Shown here: positions 15,954-24,802 of the stretch, piece after piece | How positions within the stretch are numbered: the stretch's first letter is position 1 | Layout of the letters: each line of letters opens with the position of its first letter | NCBI RefSeq assembly: GCF_014692525.1 | Contig: NZ_JACNYL010000001.1 | Coordinates: 1,550,001-1,614,000 of the forward strand | Direction: 5' to 3' | From: Sphingobacterium chuzhouense | Lineage (GTDB): Bacteria > Bacteroidota > Bacteroidia > Sphingobacteriales > Sphingobacteriaceae | Length of the DNA stretch: 64,000 nt | The notes under the pieces: model-generated | The model's database searches: none | The model's input: only the letters and a program-made list of their open reading frames with translations | Told to the model about the DNA's origin: nothing | Made by a program: the position numbers and the translations under genes

Positions 15954-18125
15954 ATGTTGAAGATATATCTCCTATCCTTGATAGGAATGGTTGCAATTAC
16001 ATTTGTTGTGGCACAAAGCACCACCAAACCTCGAATAATCATAAGTACAGATATAGGAGGAACGGATCCAGACGACAATCAATCCATGATTCATCTATTG
16101 ATGTATTCGGATATGTTCGAGATAGAAGGACTCATTTCGTCGCCCTATGATAAGGGCAGAAAAAAGGATATTCTCGAAATGATTGATCTCTACGAAAAAG
16201 ATTACTCTATATTAAGCAAAAGAAACCCAGCACTCCGTTCTGCCCATGAATTGCGGGAGAAAGTTAAGCAGGGAGTAATAGAAGCCGCGCCCTATAAAGG
16301 CTACGCTCAACCAACAGAGGGCTCCGAATGGATCATTACTTGTGCTAAGAAAGCAAATGACAAGCCGCTTTGGATATTGGTGTGGGGTGGTTTGGAAGAT
16401 GTTGCCCAAGCACTTCATGATGCACCCGAAATTAAATCTCAAATACGAGTGTTCTGGATTGGAGGACCAAATAAAAAATGGGGAATAAACGCTTATAATT
16501 ATATTGTTGAAAATCATCCGGATGTATGGTTCATTGAATCAAATGCAACCTACAGAGGCTGGTTTATGGAAGACGAAAATGCGCCAAAAGATATGCATGG
16601 GAGTGCTTACTATGATAAGTATATCAAAGGACGAGGGGTACTGGGGACCGCCTTTATAAATTATTATAAGGGACATATTAAAATGGGAGATACACCTTCT
16701 TTGGGTTATCTCATGAAAGGAAATCCGGATGACCCTCAAGATGAAAGTTGGGGTGGTCGATATACCCGAATTCGTCATAGTTCCAAAAAAATTTTTCAAG
16801 GTAACAGCGACTTCAGCGATAGTGTTCCGGCATACGGGGTAGTGGAATGGCAATTTCACGGTCCTAAACAATCTATTCCGCACGACTCCGTTTGCTTTAC
16901 AATGGAAATTTTAGGACAAGTTTGGCCTGGATATTATATTGGCAACGGTATTTATGCTATTCGATATTCATCCAAAAAACCAGAAAAAGTCACGTATCAA
17001 ACAAAGAGCGCTATTAAAGAGCTAAATGGATTGACTGGAGGATTTATCAGTACGACGCCTTGGCCAGGTAAGCAACAAGCCGGTGATTATAAACTTGGGG
17101 AAAATTGGTTTGGGGATCTGCCGGATGAAGAATTTTTTCTGGATGACCAACAAGGCGTGCGTACACTTTCCATTCATCGGGTGGATTTTTTAAGCGATTG
17201 GGCTAAACGATGGGCATGGTTAGAAAGTGCAAAAGCTGCGGTTCCGAGGGACACCTCTTTTACCTTGCAGGGAACATATTTGAAAGAGCGGAAATACCAC
17301 CCGTATATCAGTATTGCGGAGACAAATGTGGATGAATCTATACACACCAGGCTAAACTTGGAGTATGATCGGATAGAAGAGCGACCATTATTTTTAGATG
17401 TATTTTATCCGAAGGGCGATACCTCAAAGCGTTATCCGGGTGTGCTGTTGATTCATGGAGGGGGATGGCAATCGGGAGATAAATCCCAAATGCATGCTAT
17501 TGGCAAAGCGTTGGCTGCTAAAGGATACGTTGCCGTTGCTGTGGAATACCGCTTAACTTTGGAAGCGAAATATCCCGAAGCAGTATACGATTTAAAGTCG
17601 GCTGTGAGATGGATGCGTGCTAATGCCGATAAATTCCAGTTAGATATGGATTACATAGCTACCTTGGGAACCTCTGCCGGCGGTCAATTGGCAAGTCTCT
17701 TGGGGGTTACAAATGGAAATCCGGACTTTGAGGGAAACGGAAGAGGGAACGTCAAGTATACATCCGATATACAAGCTATCGTTAATATAGATGGAACACT
17801 CGCATTCCGGCATCCGGAATCTTTCGAAGGTAACGCAGCATCCAATTGGTTAAATGGTACTTATGAAGAAAACACCAAAAATTGGGAGTCGGCCGCCCCC
17901 CTTAACCATGTTTCTCAAAAATCAGTGCCGATTATATTTCTGAACAGTTCTATTCCACGATTCCATGCAGGAAGGGATGATATGATCAAAAAGCTAGATC
18001 GTTATGGCATCTATTGGGAAATTCGTGAGTTTCCGGATACTCCTCATCCATTTTGGTTCTTTAATCCATGGTTTCAACCGATGATGGATTATACCGTCGC
18101 TTTTTTGGATAGGAATTTTAAATAA
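15954..18125 (+). CDS. Fusion: DUF1593 nucleoside-hydrolase-like domain + alpha/beta-hydrolase carbohydrate esterase
   Basis: A 723-residue secreted protein (signal peptide to about VVAQ). Residues about 25-420 are a DUF1593/Sde182 nucleoside-hydrolase-like domain with the Asp cluster DIGGTDPDD (33-41) used by nucleoside hydrolases to bind calcium. From about residue 450 an alpha/beta-hydrolase of the BD-FAE/acetylesterase type begins, with oxyanion loop HGGG (501-504), nucleophile Ser574 in GTSAGG, and a likely catalytic His in DTPHPFWFF. The first domain ends at SDWAKRWAW, where DUF1593 proteins normally go on to a beta-sandwich C-terminal domain; that domain is missing here and a remnant of it lies at 19692-20082. 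The likely role is deacetylation of pectin oligomers plus an uncertain glycoside or nucleoside-like hydrolysis. Confidence 0.85.
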   Translation: MLKIYLLSLIGMVAITFVVAQSTTKPRIIISTDIGGTDPDDNQSMIHLLMYSDMFEIEGLISSPYDKGRKKDILEMIDLYEKDYSILSKRNPALRSAHELREKVKQGVIEAAPYKGYAQPTEGSEWIITCAKKANDKPLWILVWGGLEDVAQALHDAPEIKSQIRVFWIGGPNKKWGINAYNYIVENHPDVWFIESNATYRGWFMEDENAPKDMHGSAYYDKYIKGRGVLGTAFINYYKGHIKMGDTPSLGYLMKGNPDDPQDESWGGRYTRIRHSSKKIFQGNSDFSDSVPAYGVVEWQFHGPKQSIPHDSVCFTMEILGQVWPGYYIGNGIYAIRYSSKKPEKVTYQTKSAIKELNGLTGGFISTTPWPGKQQAGDYKLGENWFGDLPDEEFFLDDQQGVRTLSIHRVDFLSDWAKRWAWLESAKAAVPRDTSFTLQGTYLKERKYHPYISIAETNVDESIHTRLNLEYDRIEERPLFLDVFYPKGDTSKRYPGVLLIHGGGWQSGDKSQMHAIGKALAAKGYVAVAVEYRLTLEAKYPEAVYDLKSAVRWMRANADKFQLDMDYIATLGTSAGGQLASLLGVTNGNPDFEGNGRGNVKYTSDIQAIVNIDGTLAFRHPESFEGNAASNWLNGTYEENTKNWESAAPLNHVSQKSVPIIFLNSSIPRFHAGRDDMIKKLDRYGIYWEIREFPDTPHPFWFFNPWFQPMMDYTVAFLDRNFK

Positions 18126-18146
18126 AGGATTACATTATTTAATAGC

Positions 18147-19655
18147 ATGAAAAGTCTTTTTATTTTCTTTCTGTCTATTTTTCCTACGCTATCAGGATTT
18201 GCACAGCATGACATTCCGGCTTTTCCGGGAGCCGAAGGTTTTGGGCGCTACACTACCGGTGGACGCGGAGGAACAGTATATTACGTAACTACACTGGAAG
18301 ACAGTAACGAACCGGGTACATTCCGCCATGCTATTTCTCAGAAGGGCACACGCACGGTTGTATTTGATGTAGCAGGAACTATTTTCCTCAACAGCCGCCT
18401 GAATATCGTCAACGGCAATCTGACCATTGCTGGACAAACAGCACCTGGACAGGGGATTTGTATTGCACGCCATCAGGTATCCGTTAACGCAGATAACGTA
18501 ATTATTCGTTACATGCGTTTTCGTGTGGGTAATGAGGGAGGCGGCGAGCCCGACGGATTAGGAGGGTCGAAAAACAAGAATGTCGTCATCGACCATTGTT
18601 CCATCAGCTGGTCGGTTGATGAAACCTGTACGTTCTATGGCGGCGAAAACGTAACGGTACAATGGTGCCTGATTTCGGAAAGCCTTCGTACAGCCGGACA
18701 TGCGAAGGGAAAACATGGTTACGGAGCCATTGTAGGCGGACACCGGTCTTCATTTCATCATAATTTGATGGCTCATCACGAAAGTCGCGTGCCACGTTTG
18801 GGTCCTCATGTTTCGACGCAGGAACGCGAATATGTGGATATGCGCAACAATGTGTTTTATAACTGGGCGGGAGCCGGATCATACGGTGGCGAAGGAATGC
18901 ACGTGAATATTGTCAATAATTATTACAAGCCTGGTCCTGCAACGCCAAAGAACAGCCGTGTCCGCTACCGTATTGCTGCTATCGGCGTGCGTACTTCCGA
19001 ATATGTGACCGGAAAGAACGGTCAACCCAACGCATGGAAACCTATGGAGCATATTTGGGGACGTTTTTATGTAGACGGAAATGTGGTAGAAGGAGATAAG
19101 GAAACAACAAAAAATAACTGGCCAAAAGGAATCTATGAGCAAATTGCCCATAACAATGATAATACTTTTACGGAACAAGTGAAAAAAGAGATACGCCTTT
19201 GCACACCGCTGGAAACCGACGTTGTTACCACCCATACCGCTCAGGAAGCGTATCGTTTAGTTTTGCAATATGCAGGATGTTCAAAACAGCGCGACATCAT
19301 TGATGCTCGAATCGTTGAAGAAACGAAAAACGGAACCGGGACTTATTTCGGCAGCATTTCTTTAGACGCTAAAAATTATCCCGGACTCATAGACGTTCCA
19401 GATGATGTAAAGCTCGTCGGGGCAGAGAGTGCATGGCCCGATTTAGCTGGCGGGGAATTTAACCCGGAGCTTCTGGAAGATGCTGACGGGGATGGTATGC
19501 CGGATTGGTGGGAAAATTCAAACAGATTGAATCCGAATGATGCCTCCGACGGCAATACCATAACGTTGAACAAAGCCGGATACACAAATCTTGAGGTGTA
19601 TCTGAACGGTTTGGTAGAAGAGACTACCCAGAAACAAAACAGTGAAAGTCTCTAA
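18147..19655 (+). CDS. Pectate lyase PL1, secreted
   Basis: A 502-residue PL1 beta-helix lyase with signal peptide (to GFAQ), beginning directly with AFPGAEGFGRYTTGGRGG, so without the FN3 domain of its paralogue at 12178. VIDHCSISWSVDETC, HGYGAIVGGHRSSFHHNLMAHHESRVPRLG and the C-terminal DADGDGMPDWWE loop match the paralogue. Without a lipobox it is probably periplasmic or released. It starts 21 bases after the DUF1593-esterase stop. The following pseudogene fragment is in the same frame directly beyond its TAA. Confidence 0.92.
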   Translation: MKSLFIFFLSIFPTLSGFAQHDIPAFPGAEGFGRYTTGGRGGTVYYVTTLEDSNEPGTFRHAISQKGTRTVVFDVAGTIFLNSRLNIVNGNLTIAGQTAPGQGICIARHQVSVNADNVIIRYMRFRVGNEGGGEPDGLGGSKNKNVVIDHCSISWSVDETCTFYGGENVTVQWCLISESLRTAGHAKGKHGYGAIVGGHRSSFHHNLMAHHESRVPRLGPHVSTQEREYVDMRNNVFYNWAGAGSYGGEGMHVNIVNNYYKPGPATPKNSRVRYRIAAIGVRTSEYVTGKNGQPNAWKPMEHIWGRFYVDGNVVEGDKETTKNNWPKGIYEQIAHNNDNTFTEQVKKEIRLCTPLETDVVTTHTAQEAYRLVLQYAGCSKQRDIIDARIVEETKNGTGTYFGSISLDAKNYPGLIDVPDDVKLVGAESAWPDLAGGEFNPELLEDADGDGMPDWWENSNRLNPNDASDGNTITLNKAGYTNLEVYLNGLVEETTQKQNSESL

Positions 19656-19691
19656 AACAAATCGCGATATAAATTAACTTTAAAAACAAGT

Positions 19692-20082
19692 AGTGATGCG
19701 AAGAGGATGGATTGGACAATTAAGCCTTATGATAAGGCAAATCATCCACCTGTTGTGAAGCTTGATCATCCGGAATATATCAAAGCCAAATCCGGGGAGC
19801 GTGTGGAGCTTAGCGCCACAAGCACTATCGACCCAGACGGCGATGCGCTTTCTTTTGAATGGTTTTGTTATGAAGAGCGGGGTACAAGGCGAATGTCCAA
19901 CTCCGCCACAGGTGTTAAGCATGATATTTATGCTTTTGATCAGCCACAGGTGGTTGGATGTAAAAACCAGTAGGGTGATGTCTCCAGGAACAGGTACTAT
20001 GCATATCATCCTGGCAGTTACGGATCATGGAACACCTCGGCTTACCCGATATAAAAGAGTAATAATTGACGTTCAGGAATAA
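19692..20082 (+). pseudogene. Remnant of a DUF1593 protein C-terminal domain, frameshifted
   Basis: The frame reads SDAKRMDWTIKPYDKANHPP, then VKLDHPEYIKAKSGERVELSA, STIDPDGDALSFEWFCYEE and, after a +1 frame change, MHIILAVTDHGTPRLTRYKRVIIDV. This is the beta-sandwich C-terminal domain that follows the nucleoside-hydrolase-like domain in DUF1593/Sde182 proteins. The N-terminal domain is absent. The stop at 19971-19973 results from one extra A in the run of five A at about 19962-19966; removing it restores the reading frame through to 20082. So it is a truncated remnant with one frameshift, 37 bases after the PL1 stop. Confidence 0.8.
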
Positions 20083-20105
20083 AATGGGTTAAACGTTGAT
20101 TTTTT

Positions 20106-21245
20106 TTAGTCCACTCCCCATTTTTTATGCCATTCGGACTGCGTATCGAGCACGCGTTGCGGAGCGTTCGTATACCAACTGTAGCCATTGCGACGCTCAG
20201 CTCCAATTTCGTCCAACGCATACTTCTTTATACCGTCACGATCACAAAAGTATGGCTTACCCATTTCCAAATCATAGAATCGAGCCCATATCGAGGGTGC
20301 CTCCTTGTCTGTGACTACGACGGTGTTGCGGTTGCCGCGTGAATCTGTCTGCCGTTCCACGCGTATTCCTGAAATCTTATGCTCCTCAAACCACGCGCAC
20401 GCACCGTCGACTGCGGCTATAATAGCCGGAGAAGGATGATCTAGATCCATAAGCAACGCGACAATACCCACAGACTCGGATCCGCTAAAAGACGCAAGTT
20501 CGTAAGATCGAGCTTTCACTGGAGCAAGCGTTTTGTAATGATGCTGTGCACACCATACCGTTGGTTTAGCATTAACTTTGATTTGCGTTTTAAGGATACA
20601 ATCTATACCCCTATCGAACGCTTTACGTGCTTTGTCTTTTGTATTCGTGGCAATTTTTAAGGGTGCCAATTCGGGAACATCAGCATAGATATCCTTGAGA
20701 AAGTTCATGATGTTCACCATGGCATTATCATTATAGGTGATATGCATAGAATAGGGTTCGGTCTTGTCCGTACGTGTCTCCACCCCAGCATCTCTGACGG
20801 GATAGAACTGCGGCCAACCGCCATTATCGTATTGGGCCGAAAGGATGTAATTCAGTCCTTTATTGAAGGCTTCTCTATAGCTTTCGTCTTTAAAATGTGT
20901 ATATACCTTGGCTAAAAATCTTAGCTCACTGATGGTGGCACCATTATCAAACGTACCCCCAACATCGTTTTTAGTCCGTTTATAATACGCCGTAAGGGAA
21001 TCGGAAAAGACATGGTGATAGGGTTGATTTTTTACCCAGCCACCGATATCCTTTTGACTGACCAATACGTTCTCTGCGACCCGCTTAGCCTCGTCGGTGC
21101 CATACCAGTCTGTCGGCATTCCGGTCGCAACCGTTGTCCATCTCATTCTGAGGTAATTTTGAGCGGTAGAATTAGGTCTGTCTTGACCTATGACAATCGC
21201 TGAAGCAAGCAACATAACCAGTATACAAAAGTAGTTTCTAATCAT
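20106..21245 (-). CDS. pelA: Pectate lyase PL10
   Basis: A 379-residue secreted (alpha/alpha)3-barrel pectate lyase (signal peptide to AIVIGQ). It carries PL10 signatures GGTFDNGATISELRFLAKVY, LSAQYDNGGWPQFYP and MHITYNDNAMVNIMNFLK, plus a C-terminal RFYDLEMGKPYFCDRDG segment. It cuts polygalacturonate by calcium-dependent beta-elimination. It is the last gene of the minus-strand arm, separated from GH95 by the 21-bp periodic array. A paralogue lies at 40786. A promoter close to the start is not obvious; TAACTTTA on the minus strand about 25 bases upstream is a one-mismatch -7 candidate. Confidence 0.92.
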   Translation of the reverse strand: MIRNYFCILVMLLASAIVIGQDRPNSTAQNYLRMRWTTVATGMPTDWYGTDEAKRVAENVLVSQKDIGGWVKNQPYHHVFSDSLTAYYKRTKNDVGGTFDNGATISELRFLAKVYTHFKDESYREAFNKGLNYILSAQYDNGGWPQFYPVRDAGVETRTDKTEPYSMHITYNDNAMVNIMNFLKDIYADVPELAPLKIATNTKDKARKAFDRGIDCILKTQIKVNAKPTVWCAQHHYKTLAPVKARSYELASFSGSESVGIVALLMDLDHPSPAIIAAVDGACAWFEEHKISGIRVERQTDSRGNRNTVVVTDKEAPSIWARFYDLEMGKPYFCDRDGIKKYALDEIGAERRNGYSWYTNAPQRVLDTQSEWHKKWGVD

Positions 21246-21374
21246 AAGTATATAGCTAGGTTTATAGACGTTAAAGTTACGAATTTGATCAACTTATTTT
21301 TGCCTTACGGCGGCAAATAATTGACGAAATTGCCTCATTTTCAGTAATATTAACGTGACAATATATAGGTGTTT

Positions 21375-22169
21375 TTATGTTGTAGCGTCTATGAACAAGG
21401 GAAAAGTTCCCATTTTGCACATGTACATCGTCCCGTTGCGCATGTACTTAGCGACTACGTACAGTGTTTGCATCAACAAATCACTGTAGTTGACGGTTTT
21501 GTACCGTGTCAAAACGTACTTGTTGCCTGACATCACGACAATGTCCTTTGGATGGTCGATGACCGCACGGTACTTGTCAAAGATGCCACATGCATGAACA
21601 ACGATGTTCTTGTAGTTGACCACAAAGTCACGGAACATAATCTATAACTCACGTGACATGTCAGCTTTGTTCTCGTACAAAACAGGAATGTGCTATGCAG
21701 GCATTCACATGTACATGTACAAAGCCTCAAAGAAATACGCTGTCGCTATTTTCCCGTACACCGACATGATCTCGTCGTACGACTTGAACCGTTCGTCAGA
21801 CAACGACACGATGTCGCCGTATTGGGATACGGTCATCCCGTCCAGGGGGGTGATGGGGATGATTATCTGTTCCACCTCTTTGTGCTGAAAGATCATTCTT
21901 TTGTATGGCTGTATAGTACTTCCGCCCATCTGGATGAGTTTTCCGTTCGCCGGCATCATCTCCCTGCATATCGATACGTTGTCGGTATACCGGAAAAACG
22001 TTTCTTTGGACAGGAGCAACGTTGCCTCATAGGCCGAGATGACTTTCCCATATGCCGACGTGAAAAAGATGGACGGGAGTTGCGTAAAGTAGGGCAACGA
22101 AGTGATGTCGGCGTCCGTCGATATAACACTTCCGTCCGCCGACGTTACATTTCCGTTAGGGTCAGTGAT
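21375..22169 (-). repeat. Degenerate 21-bp periodic array (about 38 units)
   Basis: Read on the minus strand, the region divides without any indel into about 38 consecutive 21-base units. Units in 21729-22169 resemble ATCATGTCGGTGTACGG plus four bases; positions 13-15 are nearly always NAY or a pyrimidine-ended codon. Translated, they give heptads such as SVYGKIA, SAYEATL, SQYGDIV. Units in 21390-21690 have a related but shifted consensus around GTCAAGTAC and AACAT. The phase holds across in-frame stops at 21705, 21693 and 21642, so the array is not one intact gene. It occupies most of the 1003-base gap between PL10 and GH95; the rest (21246-21374, 22170-22248) shows nothing clear. Confidence 0.75.
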
Positions 22170-22248
22170 AGGTATTTACGATCGCTTATGGCACCTTAGG
22201 AGAAGGCTATCATTCGGGTCATAAGCTTTGACTCTCCACATTTCCGCT

Positions 22249-24732
22249 CTAATGCTGATTAACAAAGGTATACATCCCACCTGCCTTCGTATCAAATTCT
22301 ACTAATTTCGTGTCGGGTAAAACAAATCCTTTCAAATTCGCCTTTTCCGATCTTAATGGATCTTTGATAGAATGCACCCGATAGAATGGATTCGGGTTTT
22401 CTCCTTCTGCGACGTCCATCATGCGATCACCTTTCAAATTTGTTTCCTGCGCCAAGCGAAGACGACAGTTTCCGCCTAATGTTGATGTAACGGTCAACGT
22501 CTTTAGTTTGCTATCTGCCCAAGTCATATCGATTTCAAAACCTCCGCGAACTTTCAAACCACTGACGCTGCCATTAGGTAAAGCATCGGGTAAGGCCGGT
22601 AGGATAAAAATATTCCCGTCATAAGACTGTACCAACATTTCTGCAATACCAGACGTACAGCCAAAATTCCCGTCAATTTGGAAAGGGGGGTGTGCATCCA
22701 ATAAATTTGGATAAGTACCGCCGCCCTGTCCTTTGTCGCCCACTGGCGGGCTCAGCTGTTCCTGAATGAGTTTATACGTTTGATTACCATCCAATAGACG
22801 AGCCCACCAGTTTACTTTCCAACCCATGGACCATCCGGTGGACTTATCGCCACGGTAGATCAACGAGTTGACGGCTGCTTCTGTCAAATCTGGATTGCGG
22901 AAAGGCGATATCTGCCCGGCCGGATATAACCCATACAAGTGAGAGATGTGCCGGTGTTGGTCGGTCGTTTTATCCAAGTCCTCCAACCATTCTTGCAATT
23001 GGGTGTGCTGACCGATCTGCATGGGCGGTAGCCTGTTTAGTGCCACTTTAACAGAATCTGCTAATGAGCTGTCTACATCTAATATTTTTGCGGCATCGAT
23101 AAAATTATGGAACACATCAAAGATCAATTGATTATCCATGGTGGTGCCGGCTGAAACACCTACACTCCCCGGCAGATACGAGTTTTCCGGCGACATGGAA
23201 GGGCTGACGACTAACCATTGTCCTGAACGGTCTTCGTGCAGAATATCTAGATAAAACAGTGCTTTCCCTTTCAGAATATCATAATATTTCTGCAAAAAGG
23301 ATGTTTGTCCGTTGTATAGGTAATGTTGCCATATATGTTGACTTAACCAAGCTCCTCCCATCGGCCACAGACCATAATAACCGCCATCCACAATGCCTGT
23401 AATACGCCACAGATCCGTATTATGGTGCATATTCCATCCACGGGCGTGGTACATTTCCCGTGCGCTTTCCTGTCCGGTTACCGAAAGATCTTCTAGCATA
23501 GAAAACAGTGGTTCATGCATTTCTGAGAGGTTTGTCACTTCGGCAGGCCAGTAGTTCATTTCGGTGTTAATGTTAACGGTATACTTACTGTCCCATGGCG
23601 GAGATAGCTTTTCATTCCATATACCCTGTAGGTTCGCCGGCTGACCACCAGGCTGCGAGGAGCTGATCAGCAGGTATCGCCCAAATTGAAAATATAAAGA
23701 GACCAATGCCGGATCGTGTACTGTTGCAAATTCTTGTACCCGTATATCGGTTGTCTTTTTGGCTTGTGCTGAAGTACCCAGATCTAACCGAACCCGATTA
23801 AAAAAATGTTGGTATTTTTTGCTGTGGTTAGCCAGTGCCTTGCCGTATTTTACACGTAGTGCCTTGTCCAATATCGTTTGTACCCGTTTGGAGGGGTTTC
23901 CACTTAAATCGTTATACCGGTTGAAATTGGTGCCGATAGAAATATATAAGATGACCTCATCTGCATCTGTGATGTCAAAGCTATTCCCGTTTACGGTTAG
24001 TTGGCCTCCTTTTAGGACCGGTCGCACGATACCCTCAAAATTTACTTTCCCCGTTTTGCGATCCACTGATCCGCTGGTACCCGAAAGGCTCAGCTGTTTT
24101 TCTGTTGCGGCTAACTTGTGCATCTTATGGGGGGTGCTGAGTCCCATGGAAAACGAAAGTGCATTTTTTTTGGAAGAAGTTAAACGAATAATGACGACAT
24201 CGTCCGTAAAGGAAGTAAACACTTCTCGATGATATTGAACGCCGTCCACCTGATACGAGGTGCGTGCTACCGCATCTTGAATATCGAGCTCGCGATAGAA
24301 ATCACGGAATGTCTCGTGTCCGGGAAAATTTAGCCATAGACTTCCAAATGTCTGATATGGCATACCGTAGTCTAAATCGTCCGGTGCTTGTCTGGGAAAA
24401 GTCGCGTTCGACAGATCTTGTGCTTCCTTGGCTTTTCCTTCGGCCAGTAGTTTTCGGATCGCTACAATCTTGTCGTATGTATTTTTGGGCACATTATTAC
24501 CCGGTTCACCGGCCCAAATCGTTTCTTCGTTAAGCTGTATTTGCTCCTTCGCCGGATTTCCAAAGACCATGGCACCAAGCCGACTGTTTCCAATCGGCAG
24601 TGCTTCGTTCCAATCCGCGGCAGGTTTATCATATATCAGTTTTAGCTCCTGCTGTGCGTGCAACATGGTCCACGGAGCGAATAGTACCGTGGCCGCTAAT
24701 AAAATCGTCTTTAATATATTTTTATTCCTCAT
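22249..24732 (-). CDS. GH95 alpha-L-fucosidase / alpha-L-galactosidase
   Basis: An 827-residue secreted enzyme (signal peptide to MLHAQ) with the full GH95 plan. The N-terminal beta-sandwich has PAADWNEALPIGNSRLGAMVFG and QLNEETIWAG. The (alpha/alpha)6 barrel has VNINTEMNYWPAEVTNLSE, whose Asn residues activate water, and the acid segment SPSMSPENSYLPG. Then come the HRHISHLYGLYPAGQ motif and a C-terminal sandwich. GH95 enzymes are inverting and release alpha-1,2-L-fucose or L-galactose; members in pectin and xyloglucan loci often act on L-galactose. It belongs to the minus-strand operon after CE8, 70 bases downstream. Confidence 0.92.
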   Translation of the reverse strand: MRNKNILKTILLAATVLFAPWTMLHAQQELKLIYDKPAADWNEALPIGNSRLGAMVFGNPAKEQIQLNEETIWAGEPGNNVPKNTYDKIVAIRKLLAEGKAKEAQDLSNATFPRQAPDDLDYGMPYQTFGSLWLNFPGHETFRDFYRELDIQDAVARTSYQVDGVQYHREVFTSFTDDVVIIRLTSSKKNALSFSMGLSTPHKMHKLAATEKQLSLSGTSGSVDRKTGKVNFEGIVRPVLKGGQLTVNGNSFDITDADEVILYISIGTNFNRYNDLSGNPSKRVQTILDKALRVKYGKALANHSKKYQHFFNRVRLDLGTSAQAKKTTDIRVQEFATVHDPALVSLYFQFGRYLLISSSQPGGQPANLQGIWNEKLSPPWDSKYTVNINTEMNYWPAEVTNLSEMHEPLFSMLEDLSVTGQESAREMYHARGWNMHHNTDLWRITGIVDGGYYGLWPMGGAWLSQHIWQHYLYNGQTSFLQKYYDILKGKALFYLDILHEDRSGQWLVVSPSMSPENSYLPGSVGVSAGTTMDNQLIFDVFHNFIDAAKILDVDSSLADSVKVALNRLPPMQIGQHTQLQEWLEDLDKTTDQHRHISHLYGLYPAGQISPFRNPDLTEAAVNSLIYRGDKSTGWSMGWKVNWWARLLDGNQTYKLIQEQLSPPVGDKGQGGGTYPNLLDAHPPFQIDGNFGCTSGIAEMLVQSYDGNIFILPALPDALPNGSVSGLKVRGGFEIDMTWADSKLKTLTVTSTLGGNCRLRLAQETNLKGDRMMDVAEGENPNPFYRVHSIKDPLRSEKANLKGFVLPDTKLVEFDTKAGGMYTFVNQH

Positions 24733-24802
24733 TGTTTCTGTTTTTAGTTGCGTTTTACAGTCTCGATAATGGATATCTGCATAAGATTGTATCTAGGGAA
24801 AA

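Noticed and set aside
21375..22169. CRISPR array
   Set aside because: Units are contiguous, degenerate and without spacers; no cas genes are present.
21375..22199. Open frames of 87-169 codons on both strands in the 1-kb gap between PL10 and GH95, considered as genes
   Set aside because: They arise from the 21-bp periodicity, have no signal or known motif, overlap on opposite strands and the period continues through stops.
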